Assembly (NCBI RefSeq): GCF_034259205.1
Contig: NZ_CP139487.1
Coordinates: forward strand, 2,666,001 to 2,730,000
Direction of reading: 5' to 3'
Source: Peredibacter starrii
GTDB taxonomy: Bacteria; Bdellovibrionota; Bacteriovoracia; Bacteriovoracales; Bacteriovoracaceae
Length of the DNA stretch: 64,000 bases
In this document: positions 16,225 to 24,768 of the stretch, piece after piece
Layout: each line of letters starts with the position of its first letter
Position numbering within the stretch: position 1 is the first letter of the stretch
Notes under the pieces: model-generated
Database searches by the model: none
The model's input: only the letters and a program-made list of their open reading frames with translations
What the model was told of the DNA's origin: nothing
Translations under genes and position numbers: made by a program

Positions 16225-17121
16225 ATGAAACTAAACCACGTTGCAAATAAAATTTTATTGGCTGATACAAAAAAATTAGCAGATGCTGAAAGAGAGGCCC
16301 TGGTTAAACTCCTCCATCATTTGAAAGAGATAGATAAGAGGAAGCTTTTTTGTGACCTGAAGTATCCGTCACTCTTCACTTATTGCGTTCAAGAATTAGG
16401 ATATTCCGAAGGTGCCGCCCACAGACGAATCGTAGCGGCCCGTGCTTTGGCAGAGATACCTGAGATTGAGAAGAAAATTGAAGACGGACGATTGAGTCTC
16501 ACGAATATTTCACTCGTGAATCAATTTATTGAAGATCCAATTAAAAGACGTGAAGTCTTTAAAGAAATTGAAAATTTAACGAAGAATGAATGCGAACAAA
16601 AATTATTCGAAATAACAGGCAAAGAAGAAAAACCAAAAGATAAAAAGAAGCGCATTTCCAAAGATAAAATCCCAGTCGCGTTTGTTCTATCAGATGAAAC
16701 TATGGCCGTTGTGGATCAGCTCAAAAATCTTCTTGCTAAAGAAATGGAGATGGATGAATTAATTCAGTTCATGGCCAAAAAGACCATTGAATCAGTAGAA
16801 AAAACTAAGTTTAAACAAACAGATACGAAGAAATCACTTTCGCCAGCGAAAGTAGGACGGGCCATTCCCGCCTCGATTAAACGAGCAGTATATGCGAGAG
16901 ATAAGAAATGCACCAACTGTGGAACAACTTACAATCTGAACTACGACCATATTCTTCCCTATTCAATGGGAGGGCCAAGCTCGGTGGAGAATTTGCGGCT
17001 CTTATGCTCGCAATGTAATCAAAGAGCGAGAATTAAATCTTGTTTAAACTCTCCAAAAGGAGCTTTATCACATTCTGATTTGAGACCTTTTCTAGCTGCT
17101 GAATACCTGGAACCGTATTGA
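16225..17121 (+). CDS. HNH endonuclease-domain protein
   Basis: 298 residues from the ATG at 16225 (MKLNHVANKIL); an earlier in-frame ATG at 16189 would add 12 hydrophobic residues and lies next to the T-run. No clear ribosome-binding site for either. The first 130 residues are helical and DNA-binding-like (GYSEGAAHRRIVAARALAEIPEI), then a Lys-rich linker. The HNH domain near residues 225-275 has CTNCGTTYNLNYDHILPYSMGG, N in VENLRLLC and the second zinc CxxC in LCSQCN. This architecture recurs as a multicopy family in Bdellovibrio-like genomes. The last 30 residues overlap the convergent ATP-grasp gene by 89 bp. It carries an 18-bp palindrome also found in its leader. Confidence 0.85.
   Translation: MKLNHVANKILLADTKKLADAEREALVKLLHHLKEIDKRKLFCDLKYPSLFTYCVQELGYSEGAAHRRIVAARALAEIPEIEKKIEDGRLSLTNISLVNQFIEDPIKRREVFKEIENLTKNECEQKLFEITGKEEKPKDKKKRISKDKIPVAFVLSDETMAVVDQLKNLLAKEMEMDELIQFMAKKTIESVEKTKFKQTDTKKSLSPAKVGRAIPASIKRAVYARDKKCTNCGTTYNLNYDHILPYSMGGPSSVENLRLLCSQCNQRARIKSCLNSPKGALSHSDLRPFLAAEYLEPY
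16836..16853. repeat. 18-bp palindrome, copy 2 (inside HNH gene)
   Basis: ACTTTCGCCAGCGAAAGT, the exact reverse complement of copy 1, encodes the residues around LSPAKV in the linker before the HNH domain. With copy 1 it brackets 663 bp of leader and gene. Confidence 0.85.
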
Positions 17122-17839
17122 GTTCAAGGATGGAGAGTCTTCCGTCCTCGTGGATAAAAAGATCAATGGCGCCATAATGAGCACCCGAGGCCTGAATTAG
17201 GCTATTGATAATTGCCTGATGTTCGGCCGGAAATTCGACCACTGTGGCAGCACCTTCGCGCTGAAAGTTCGCCACGATGCCGGACTTGGCCGTGCGTTCG
17301 AATACGATGGGGCTTTGGCCTTTAAGGAAGAAGTAACGAAGCTCGCGGGCATCGCGAACTAGTGGTTGAATGAGGTAATCCTCATCCACGCCTTTCTTTT
17401 TCTTCCACCAAGACTTGAACTCATCCCAAGTCAGGGCCTCGATACCCCAACCACCCTGGCCCACATGTGGTTTCACTACCACTTTGGGATAGAGCCTAAA
17501 GAAGCGTTCAATATTAATCAGATCTCCACCCTTGATCGACATCCAAGGTAAGGCAGGAATATCTTTCTCATCAAACCAATCAAACTGAGTGGGCTTTGAA
17601 CGGAACCGTTTTAAAACATCGTGGGGATTAACGACCTTATTAGTTGGAAGGCCTTTGATAAACATCAAATCAAGATCGTTTCCGTAGATTCCCGTCGTGC
17701 GTACTAAATAGAAATCTGCTTCCGGTAAAAGATAATCACTCCATGGATCGAAGAGCTCAACTTGACCGACTTCTTCCGTCAGTCTCTTAACAAAATAGGT
17801 TTCCTTATTTTTTGCAATTACACAGAGCTTATTTTTCAC
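17033..17839 (-). CDS. RimK-type ATP-grasp ligase
   Basis: 268 residues, GTG start. The ATP-grasp core is visible: KVVVKPHVGQGGWGIEAL (ATP-binding lysine and glycine loop) near residue 118, DYLIQPLV, ELRYFF, and the metal-binding end GAIDLFIHEDGRLSILELNTVPG with Asp, Glu and Asn ligands near residues 225-248. The family joins a carboxylate to an amine using ATP (glutathione synthase, RimK, peptide or amino-acid ligases); the substrate is unknown. Divergently adjacent (12 bp) to an M14 peptidase gene, a pairing that suggests ligation and hydrolysis of related amide bonds. The 3' end overlaps the HNH gene. Confidence 0.85.
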   Translation of the reverse strand: MKNKLCVIAKNKETYFVKRLTEEVGQVELFDPWSDYLLPEADFYLVRTTGIYGNDLDLMFIKGLPTNKVVNPHDVLKRFRSKPTQFDWFDEKDIPALPWMSIKGGDLINIERFFRLYPKVVVKPHVGQGGWGIEALTWDEFKSWWKKKKGVDEDYLIQPLVRDARELRYFFLKGQSPIVFERTAKSGIVANFQREGAATVVEFPAEHQAIINSLIQASGAHYGAIDLFIHEDGRLSILELNTVPGIQQLEKVSNQNVIKLLLESLNKI

Positions 17840-17851
17840 TAAAATGATCCC

Positions 17852-18805
17852 ATGTTTAAATCTCTCTTTATTTACCTCATGACCCTATCCTTTGCCTATG
17901 CCCAAACAACGGCCGAAGGAATGAAACCTGAAACAAAAACAGAACCGGAAAAGCCGGAAGCTCCAGTTACTTATCCCTTGAATGCCGAAGTTCAAAACTT
18001 CTGCAAAGACCTGGATAAAAAATTCTCTGAATATAAATGGGGTGAGGTTCACTGCGGATATTTTCAATGGATCAATGTACGTAAATCAAAGGCCGGCACT
18101 CCCCTTATCTGGACCACATTTGGGGAAGAGAACACAGCTTCTGCGGCCAATACCACACTTGTTCTTTGTGGCGTTCATGGTGATGAAATCACACCTGTGA
18201 AATTTTGCTGGGACCTCATGCGTGAGCTTAAATCGAACCACACATTCACTGATAAGTTAGTGGTAGTTGCTCCTCTGGTTTCTCCTGACTCATTCTTCAA
18301 AGCAAAACCTACTCGCACTAACGCTGCTGGAGTGGATGTAAACCGAAACTTTCCGACTGCAGATTGGAACAAAGACGCTTTGAAACGTTGGAAAGAGAAT
18401 TACAAAAGAGACAAGCGTAAGTATCCAGGTCCAAGGGCCGCGTCTGAGCAGGAAACAATCTTCCAGATGAATCTTATTAAGCGCTATAAGCCAAACAAGA
18501 TCATTACAGTTCATGCACCTCTGACGATCCTCGATTACGATGGTCCGTCACTAAAAGGCAGCGAAGGCCAATCGGCCAAGCAACTTTTGGAACAGATGTC
18601 CCAAAAGTCTCAAGGCTATAAGATTTCAAATTATCCGATTTTTCCTGGAAGCTTAGGAAACTGGGCCGGGAAGGAAAATCGCATCCCGACCTACACTTTG
18701 GAACTGCCGAATACAGTTCCGACTGAGACTGATCGCTTCTGGCAACTCTTTGGAGATGCCGTGCTCTTTGCAATCGAGCACAAGATGAAGCCACCTATCG
18801 ATTAA
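17852..18805 (+). CDS. secreted M14-family zinc carboxypeptidase/amidase (MpaA/AstE-like)
   Basis: 317 residues with a signal peptide (MFKSLFIYLMTLSFAYAQ) and a Pro/Glu-rich linker to about residue 40. Zinc motif HGDE near residue 109 supplies His and Glu, VDVNRNFPT near 166 is the substrate-binding Asn-Arg, HAPL near 213 gives the third zinc ligand, and ELPN near the C-terminus holds the catalytic glutamate. It resembles murein-peptide amidase MpaA and succinylglutamate desuccinylase. Export suggests a role on envelope or prey peptides. Start codon lies 12 bp from the divergent ATP-grasp start, with no clear ribosome-binding site. Shares a TTAA stop overlap with the next gene. Confidence 0.85.
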   Translation: MFKSLFIYLMTLSFAYAQTTAEGMKPETKTEPEKPEAPVTYPLNAEVQNFCKDLDKKFSEYKWGEVHCGYFQWINVRKSKAGTPLIWTTFGEENTASAANTTLVLCGVHGDEITPVKFCWDLMRELKSNHTFTDKLVVVAPLVSPDSFFKAKPTRTNAAGVDVNRNFPTADWNKDALKRWKENYKRDKRKYPGPRAASEQETIFQMNLIKRYKPNKIITVHAPLTILDYDGPSLKGSEGQSAKQLLEQMSQKSQGYKISNYPIFPGSLGNWAGKENRIPTYTLELPNTVPTETDRFWQLFGDAVLFAIEHKMKPPID

Positions 18806-21234
18806 GCGTTTGCTTTTGGTGGCTCTGGAAGTTTCTTCACAACCAATGCTGGCACAATGATCAGAACCGCACCAATGAGGTACGCGTGAACCGATCCAAA
18901 TTTCCAATACACGAGTGAAGCATAGATTGGGCCAATCACTCGTCCTAAAGAACCGAGTGAACGGAAAATACCAAGACTTTGTCCCTGCATGTTCTGTGGC
19001 GTATAGAACGACACTAAGCTTGTGAGACACGGGATAATCATCGCCGAACCAAGGGCCAGGAAGAAAAGACCCGCATAAAGCATCCACGCCGCTTGAGCGT
19101 AAGCAAGAAGGATTAGACCTGGAACAATGGCAATAAGACCATTGAAGCTCATCTTTCTCTCGCCCACTTGGTGAGCTTTACGACGAACATATCCGCCTTG
19201 AACCATACCAATCACAAAACCGATGAAGATGAACATATAAGCGTTATCCATCGACGTGTAACCCAGACGCTCAACTGCAAGGAACGTCAGCGTAAACTCC
19301 ATACCAGAGAAAGCTGTGATGAAGAGGAAGTAAGCAAAATTCGTTAAGTTCACACCCGGAAACGGAAGTGGCTTCATAAGCTTAATTGGATTGATACTTC
19401 TCTCAAGATGTCTCTTAGAGCCTTCCTTTAAAGTTTCCGGGAAAGATTTCAGAATCGTGAAGAAGTTAATAAAGCTCAGACCCGCTGCCAGAGTAGCTGC
19501 TGCCGAGAATGGGTTCACACCAAATGCTTCCCACTCAGGGTGATGAAGAATTGGGTTATAAAGAGAAAGAATACCACCCAATGCCGGACCAAAAACAAAT
19601 CCTAGAGCGAAAGCAATACCAATTGCTGCCATCCCTTTAGAGCGGTTTTTCTCGTCTGTCACATCACTTACAACCGCAGAAGCAATCGACATGTTCCCTG
19701 ACATGAGTCCGCCCACGATACGAGCAACGATCAACAACGTGAATGAGCCCGAAAAAATCCACAACACATAACTCAGGAACAATCCGAAGACTGAAATCAG
19801 AAGTACCGGACGACGGCCAATTCTATCTGAGATCGAGCCCCACATAGGTGCTGCCACAAATTGAAGTAATGAATAAAGAGCACCAAGAAGACCACCAAAA
19901 AGAACAATCGTGCTCATCTGAGGTGTGCCATCTGCAGTCACTGATATAGACTGAATATTAGAGATAAGATTCATCATTCCTGAAAGGAAGAAGTTGTCCT
20001 TATCCACTTCAAGATAATACTTCGCCATGGCCGGGAACATTGGGAAGATAATTGAGAATCCTACCAGATCCATGAACATAGTAAGGAACATGAGTTTTAA
20101 AATTTTCTTCGAGCTATCAGGTAGTTTCGAAGGAGCTTCTTTTGCTTGTTCAGTGATCACTGCTTTATACCTTTCTTTTACATCGATTTTATAAAATAAT
20201 TCGCTACGCTCTTTTGAAGAGCCATTGGCATATACGTTGATAAAGTGAGCGTAGTCATTGATCCATTCTGGATCAGCATTTAAGCAAGGAATGTGAACCA
20301 GAGTTCCGCCGGCATCTTTGACTTCATGAGCGAGCTCAGTTCCGATCTCATCTGTTGTTTCTAAACAGTCCACCACGAAACTTGGGCAATACACCCCGAT
20401 CTTCTTAGAACCGTTTTCAACTTTTTTCACCACTGTGGCATCAGTGTAAGGCCCAAGCCACACTTCTGAACCAAAGCGCGACTGGAAAGTCATCGAAATA
20501 GGAATCGGAGACTGTAACTGATTTTTAATCAGTTCGAATGTCTCTAAACAGTGAAGAAGATAAATATCTTTTTTATCCAGAACACGACGAAGCGGAATAC
20601 CGTGAAACGAAATCACAAGTTCCTGCATATCAGGATTGACCTGTAGAGACTCACGAATCTTTCTCACCGAGTGATCAATGAAAGCTTTTGAAGTGTGATA
20701 AGAATTCACAATCGTGAAAGTCGGAAGGTTCACACGCTTTTTAAAGTCTCCGCCTAAAGCATCCACTACCGAAGCAATGGTACTCTCCGCATACTGAGGG
20801 AACTGTGGCAGCACTAAAACTTTCTGTGCACGCTCATGAATATCTTCTTTTTCCCACTCATCGATGACATCCGAGGCCCTAGGGCTTGCCAGAAGAAAGG
20901 CATGGTTAATTTCAAGATTTTCGTCCAGTTTCGGACGCAAAGAATCCGCCACTTTTATCGTGTTCGTGATCAGCGGGAAGCCCTCTGCCGTATGAATGCG
21001 GGCATAAGCTTCGGCCGAACGACGAGGCCTAAAAGGGAGAATAAAAAGATTTAATATGATTTTCCAAACAAGAGGATGGGCGTCCACTACTCTAGGATCA
21101 GCTAGAAATTCGCGTAGAAATTCACGGACATCCGAGACTTTCGTACTCTTAGGAGAACCCAATTGACCAAGGATCACTTTGATTTTTTCTGCCATATGCT
21201 TCTTTGTGTTGAAAGAGTCCTCCCTTTTTGTCAT
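18802..21234 (-). CDS. ferrochelatase-MFS transporter fusion
   Basis: 810 residues. Residues about 14-365 are a ferrochelatase: ILGQLGSPKS, the signature ISFHGIPLR with catalytic His near 209, and CPSFVVDCLETTDE with the conserved Glu near 291. Residues about 385-805 are a 12-helix DHA1-type major facilitator transporter with motif A GSISDRIGRRPVLL and a central loop. The frame is continuous, with no stop or frameshift at the junction (PDSSKKILKLMFLT). Ferrochelatase inserts iron into protoporphyrin IX; a fused exporter could carry haem, porphyrin or a related compound. A second Met (residue 14, 21195) is an alternative start; neither has a good ribosome-binding site. Confidence 0.9.
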   Translation of the reverse strand: MTKREDSFNTKKHMAEKIKVILGQLGSPKSTKVSDVREFLREFLADPRVVDAHPLVWKIILNLFILPFRPRRSAEAYARIHTAEGFPLITNTIKVADSLRPKLDENLEINHAFLLASPRASDVIDEWEKEDIHERAQKVLVLPQFPQYAESTIASVVDALGGDFKKRVNLPTFTIVNSYHTSKAFIDHSVRKIRESLQVNPDMQELVISFHGIPLRRVLDKKDIYLLHCLETFELIKNQLQSPIPISMTFQSRFGSEVWLGPYTDATVVKKVENGSKKIGVYCPSFVVDCLETTDEIGTELAHEVKDAGGTLVHIPCLNADPEWINDYAHFINVYANGSSKERSELFYKIDVKERYKAVITEQAKEAPSKLPDSSKKILKLMFLTMFMDLVGFSIIFPMFPAMAKYYLEVDKDNFFLSGMMNLISNIQSISVTADGTPQMSTIVLFGGLLGALYSLLQFVAAPMWGSISDRIGRRPVLLISVFGLFLSYVLWIFSGSFTLLIVARIVGGLMSGNMSIASAVVSDVTDEKNRSKGMAAIGIAFALGFVFGPALGGILSLYNPILHHPEWEAFGVNPFSAAATLAAGLSFINFFTILKSFPETLKEGSKRHLERSINPIKLMKPLPFPGVNLTNFAYFLFITAFSGMEFTLTFLAVERLGYTSMDNAYMFIFIGFVIGMVQGGYVRRKAHQVGERKMSFNGLIAIVPGLILLAYAQAAWMLYAGLFFLALGSAMIIPCLTSLVSFYTPQNMQGQSLGIFRSLGSLGRVIGPIYASLVYWKFGSVHAYLIGAVLIIVPALVVKKLPEPPKANA

Positions 21235-21282
21235 AAATCATGCTAAATGACTAGAATCAAAAGTATTAACAGGGGTTAGACA

Positions 21283-21807
21283 ATGGCCAAAAATGCGAAA
21301 TCAGAAGGTCGTAAATCAAAAGAAATGGGTTCAGTGAGCCTTTTAGGGAACACAAAGACCAATTACCCTGAGACCTATGCCCCGGAAGTCCTGGAAAAGT
21401 TCCCTAATAAGCACCCAGATAACGACGCCTGGACAACTTTTGTTTGTACTGAGTTTACCTCTCTATGTCCGATGACTGGCCAGCCAGACTTCGCCAAAAT
21501 TTTTATTAACTATATTGCCGATAAAGATATGGTGGAATCTAAGTCTCTTAAGATCTACCTCTTCAGCTTCAGAAACCATGGTGACTTCCATGAGGACTGT
21601 GTGCAGAAGATCTGTAAGGACCTCTTTAAGCTGATGAAGCCTAAATACATCGAGGTTCAAGGGGACTTCACTCCACGTGGAGGAATTGCGATTTTCCCAT
21701 ATGCTTCGATGAGTAATGGATCAAAGAAGTACGAAGCTATGAAAGATGCTCGAATGGCAAATTATTCTCCAGGCAAATACGGAATGGACCTGGCCCGACT
21801 TTATTAA
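21283..21807 (+). CDS. queF: NADPH-dependent 7-cyano-7-deazaguanine reductase
   Basis: 174 residues, single-domain (YkvM-type) QueF. Catalytic Cys in [15 protein letters not shown] near residue 66, the QueF signature [16 protein letters not shown] near 90, and conserved FHEDCV. It reduces preQ0 to preQ1 in queuosine synthesis. AGGGG precedes the ATG. It is followed 27 bp later by tatA on the same strand. Confidence 0.95.
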   Translation: MAKNAKSEGRKSKEMGSVSLLGNTKTNYPETYAPEVLEKFPNKHPDNDAWTTFVCTEFTSLCPMTGQPDFAKIFINYIADKDMVESKSLKIYLFSFRNHGDFHEDCVQKICKDLFKLMKPKYIEVQGDFTPRGGIAIFPYASMSNGSKKYEAMKDARMANYSPGKYGMDLARLY

Positions 21808-21834
21808 TAAAATATTAGGATCAAGGAAGTATTT

Positions 21835-21993
21835 ATGATGGGTTTAGGAATGGGCGAATTAGTAGTTATCCTCTTAATCGTGGTGCTATTTTTCGGCGGT
21901 AAGAAGCTACCTCAATTGGGTTCATCACTTGGTGAATCGATTAAGAATTTCAAGAAAGGCATGAAGGAAGACGACACTGATAAGAAGTCGTAG
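21835..21993 (+). CDS. tatA: twin-arginine translocase subunit TatA/TatE
   Basis: 52 residues: [20 protein letters not shown] is the single membrane helix, followed by the [20 protein letters not shown] amphipathic helix and a charged tail. The Phe-Gly hinge (FFGGKKLP) is diagnostic. An AAGGAAGT ribosome-binding site lies 6 nt before the first of two ATGs. TatA forms the pore for folded proteins with twin-arginine signals. Four such proteins are encoded in the next 32 kb. No tatC lies nearby. It converges on the pilin genes with a 6-bp gap. Confidence 0.93.
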   Translation: MMGLGMGELVVILLIVVLFFGGKKLPQLGSSLGESIKNFKKGMKEDDTDKKS

Positions 21994-21999
21994 TTCTCG

Positions 22000-22785
22000 C
22001 TATTCTTTCACACAAGTAGCTGTTCCATCCGCATTTATCGATTGGATAAAAAAACCGGCCGAGCAGCTATAAGTAAACGCCTGACAGGCCTGAGTTCCAT
22101 CTGCATTAATCCCACGACTATACTGCCCCGGTGGACATGTTTGATTCGACAGAGCGAGATTCTCCATTCTACGACAAGTTCCCGCAGTACAGATATCCGA
22201 TCCACTTACATTATTTCCGGCAACCACATGACCTCTCGAAGTCAAACCAACTGTGGTTAGTTCTCCTGTCATGACATCGCCATTTTTGAATACAAACTGA
22301 TCTTCTTCTGCCTGACAGTTAGTGATAGGGCCTGTTTGAGAACTCGCATACACTTTCAAAGGAACAGCAAAAGAAGCATCTTTCACGGCCGCCTTCGATC
22401 TTAATTTCCTAATTGAGACCACCAAATCAACCACTCTCGCTCCGTTACCCAAGGACTGATTTTTATCAACGGTTCTCATTCCCGTAATTTCAACCAGGTC
22501 ATGAGCGTACTTTTTCCCCGCCTCATAAATGGCCTGGTTAGAACTATTTTTGACAGACGGAATAACGCTACCTACAGAGGCACCCGTGAAAGTAAGAGCA
22601 CAGGCCGACTTGTCATACAATAAACTTGAGATTGTCCTCTTAAGCTCCAAAACTTCAAACTTCGTCTCGAAAGTCGAACGACTTTGATTCTGTTGTTCAG
22701 ATAGATTCATGATCACAACCGCACCAGCACCAAGAGCACCGGCGAACATTAAAAATTGAACGAGAGAAAAACCTTTCTTATTCAT
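22000..22785 (-). CDS. minor-pilin-like protein with fibre-type C-terminal module (third of three)
   Basis: 261 residues from the ATG at 22785, which overlaps the upstream stop as TAATG. Prepilin leader MNKKG followed by FSLVQFLMFAGALGAG: cleavage after Gly5, but the usual Glu at mature position 5 is Gln. A long helix leads into a region with SACALTFTG. The second half carries GDVMTGELTT, the fibre-type MTG motif, and two copies of a Cys module (CPPGQYSRGINADGTQAC and CSAGFFIQSINADGTATC). It would be processed by PilD and incorporated into, or at the tip of, a type IV pilus or pseudopilus. Last gene of the pilin trio. Confidence 0.82.
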   Translation of the reverse strand: MNKKGFSLVQFLMFAGALGAGAVVIMNLSEQQNQSRSTFETKFEVLELKRTISSLLYDKSACALTFTGASVGSVIPSVKNSSNQAIYEAGKKYAHDLVEITGMRTVDKNQSLGNGARVVDLVVSIRKLRSKAAVKDASFAVPLKVYASSQTGPITNCQAEEDQFVFKNGDVMTGELTTVGLTSRGHVVAGNNVSGSDICTAGTCRRMENLALSNQTCPPGQYSRGINADGTQACQAFTYSCSAGFFIQSINADGTATCVKE

Positions 22786-23588
22786 TAGGGCCCCAAACTT
22801 CCGCAAACAACTGCGCCACTTGATGTAATGGCCTGAATGGCCTGATTTGCACCACATGAAAATTGTAAATCCACACAATCTAATGTTCCATCAGCTCTTA
22901 CACCTCGAGAAATTTGATTGGCACCACAGAGCTGATTATTCAGAGCAAGTTCTGAGATGGCACGACAAACTGAACCAGTACAAAATCTTGCTGCTAGAAC
23001 GTTTAATGTTGCGACAACACCAGTAGTTGAAACAAGACTTGGAGTTGTTAAAGGTCCGGTCATTTCATCACCAGACTTAAGAACAAACTTATCACTATTC
23101 ACACGGCAGCTTGTAACCAATCCTGCCGGATTAAGATTCACCTTCAAAGGAACAAGAATAGGTGCATAGTGATTACGGTCTTTCTCTTTAGACTTTTTGA
23201 AATCAACAGAGAGAACCACATTGGGAGTTCCATCAGGATTTGGATCTCCGAGAATGAGTCTCATGCTTTGGACTTTTACATTGGAAGTTCCGTTCTTCGC
23301 CAGATCAAAAACCGTCTTTCCTCCATTGGGAAATGCGTTTTTAATTTCAGTGACGGGATCTCCAATTCTCTTACCTGAGAATGTGTTACTACAGGCCTTT
23401 TCTTCAAAAAGAAATGTCGTGACGAGCCTTCTCATTTCAAGAGTTTCAAATCGCGCATCATTAGAAACCTGATTTTGATGAAATTGAGAGCTAAGGTTCA
23501 TGGACAAAACTAAGAGTCCGCCCATACCTGCGACCACCACCATGAGTTCAACTAATGAAAAACCATGTTTGTTATTTTTCATCTTCAC
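22785..23588 (-). CDS. minor-pilin-like protein with fibre-type C-terminal module (second of three)
   Basis: 267 residues. Canonical prepilin signal HGFSLVELMVVVAGMGG with Glu5 of the mature form, then a long N-terminal helix and a FEEKACSNTFSG region. Middle part: GDEMTGPLTTPSLVS, as in phage-fibre proteins. C-terminal: CGANQISRGVRADGTLDC and CGANQAIQAITSSGAVVC, two copies of the Cys-x-x-x-Gln module. Start overlaps the upstream pilin stop by 4 bp (ATGA), and its own stop overlaps the next start, so the three are translationally coupled. Confidence 0.82.
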   Translation of the reverse strand: MKMKNNKHGFSLVELMVVVAGMGGLLVLSMNLSSQFHQNQVSNDARFETLEMRRLVTTFLFEEKACSNTFSGKRIGDPVTEIKNAFPNGGKTVFDLAKNGTSNVKVQSMRLILGDPNPDGTPNVVLSVDFKKSKEKDRNHYAPILVPLKVNLNPAGLVTSCRVNSDKFVLKSGDEMTGPLTTPSLVSTTGVVATLNVLAARFCTGSVCRAISELALNNQLCGANQISRGVRADGTLDCVDLQFSCGANQAIQAITSSGAVVCGSLGP

Positions 23589-24661
23589 TGCCAGGCACCT
23601 TTAAAGCAAAGTTTTGTAATCGTAACTGTAGGGCCCTGGCATTTTTCCATACAACGATAATAGGCTCCACTTCCATCACCTAGCGCAAGGAACCCATTGG
23701 ACTTACACTTGTACCCCCAGCCGTTTCCCCTCTCATCATACTTGCCCCATTTACACTCACCAGGAGTGCTTTGAGAACAAGATCCCGTCTGTCCATGGTC
23801 CCTGCCCGGAACCGTACAAGTTTGTCCACTCTGGGTGAAGGCCATCGCCGGACATCCCGGAGGAATAAGATCCACACAAGTGACCGCTCCATTAGCTGCA
23901 ATGGCACGAATCGCTTGTCCCGTAGGACAAGAATAAGTGATGGTTCTACAGCGAGGAGTTCCCTGCACGCCATCGAGATACTGATTCGGTGGGCAGCCCT
24001 GATTTGATAACACGAAGTCATTCATGTTTTTACAGTTGGCACCAGCACTTGTGCAGATCGCCTGACCCTGAATTGCACCAGAAGCAGTCACATCATTTGT
24101 AACGTTCAATTGAGTCGTCGTCAGAGCTCCCGTCATCACATCCCCTGCTCGTTGAACAAACTGATCATCGTAAGACAAACAATCAACGATGGGCCCGGCC
24201 GCACTACTTGCCGTCACTTTAAGAGGAATCGCTATAGCGAGGCCTGATCTATTAGTGATCGCTTTGGCCTTTTGAAAAGTAACAAGGAGATCAACCTGAC
24301 GAGTGGTCGCCGTCAGTGGTCTGTTCTTATCAATCGTTCGGAGAGAACTAATAATTAAATTATTCGAGCCATACTTCTGGCCCTTAACGAAGATAGATTC
24401 ATTGGCCGGATTTTTTAGCGCATTTACTTCTGCACCAATGGCCGATCCACCCAAGGTATTCGTACATGCGACCTTATCGTAGAAAAGATTCGTGATGATT
24501 TGTTTTAGTTCCTGACTCGAAAACTTGGCCTCAACATTGGCCTGGTTCTTCGCTTGTTGATTGGTTAAATTCATCAAACCTAGAGCGACAACACCGATAC
24601 CGGCAGCACCTAAGAGAACTTCCACAAATGAAAGTCCACGTTCGTTTCTAAAAAATTTCAT
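23585..24661 (-). CDS. minor-pilin-like protein with fibre-type module and extra Cys-rich tail (first of three)
   Basis: 358 residues, the longest of the trio. Prepilin-type start NERGLSFVEVLLGAAGIG (cleavage after Gly9, mature Glu5 present). Then DKVACTNTLGG, GDVMTGALTTTQLNVTN, two Cys modules (CPPNQYLDGVQGTPRC, CPTGQAIRAIAANGAVTC), and an additional 85-residue Cys-rich C-terminus (MAFTQSGQTCTVPGRDHGQ, GWGYKCKSNG, CFKGAW) likely forming several disulfides, a plausible tip domain. It lies 107 bp downstream of an RCC1 gene on the same strand. Confidence 0.82.
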   Translation of the reverse strand: MKFFRNERGLSFVEVLLGAAGIGVVALGLMNLTNQQAKNQANVEAKFSSQELKQIITNLFYDKVACTNTLGGSAIGAEVNALKNPANESIFVKGQKYGSNNLIISSLRTIDKNRPLTATTRQVDLLVTFQKAKAITNRSGLAIAIPLKVTASSAAGPIVDCLSYDDQFVQRAGDVMTGALTTTQLNVTNDVTASGAIQGQAICTSAGANCKNMNDFVLSNQGCPPNQYLDGVQGTPRCRTITYSCPTGQAIRAIAANGAVTCVDLIPPGCPAMAFTQSGQTCTVPGRDHGQTGSCSQSTPGECKWGKYDERGNGWGYKCKSNGFLALGDGSGAYYRCMEKCQGPTVTITKLCFKGAWQ

Positions 24662-24768
24662 ATAGTAATTTTACTCGGATAAGTGCTGGTACCTAAGCTG
24701 CCATTCAATATCTACACTGCAAAATTGATTCAAAAAAAATTGGAGCATACGAGTATATCACTTTGTCT

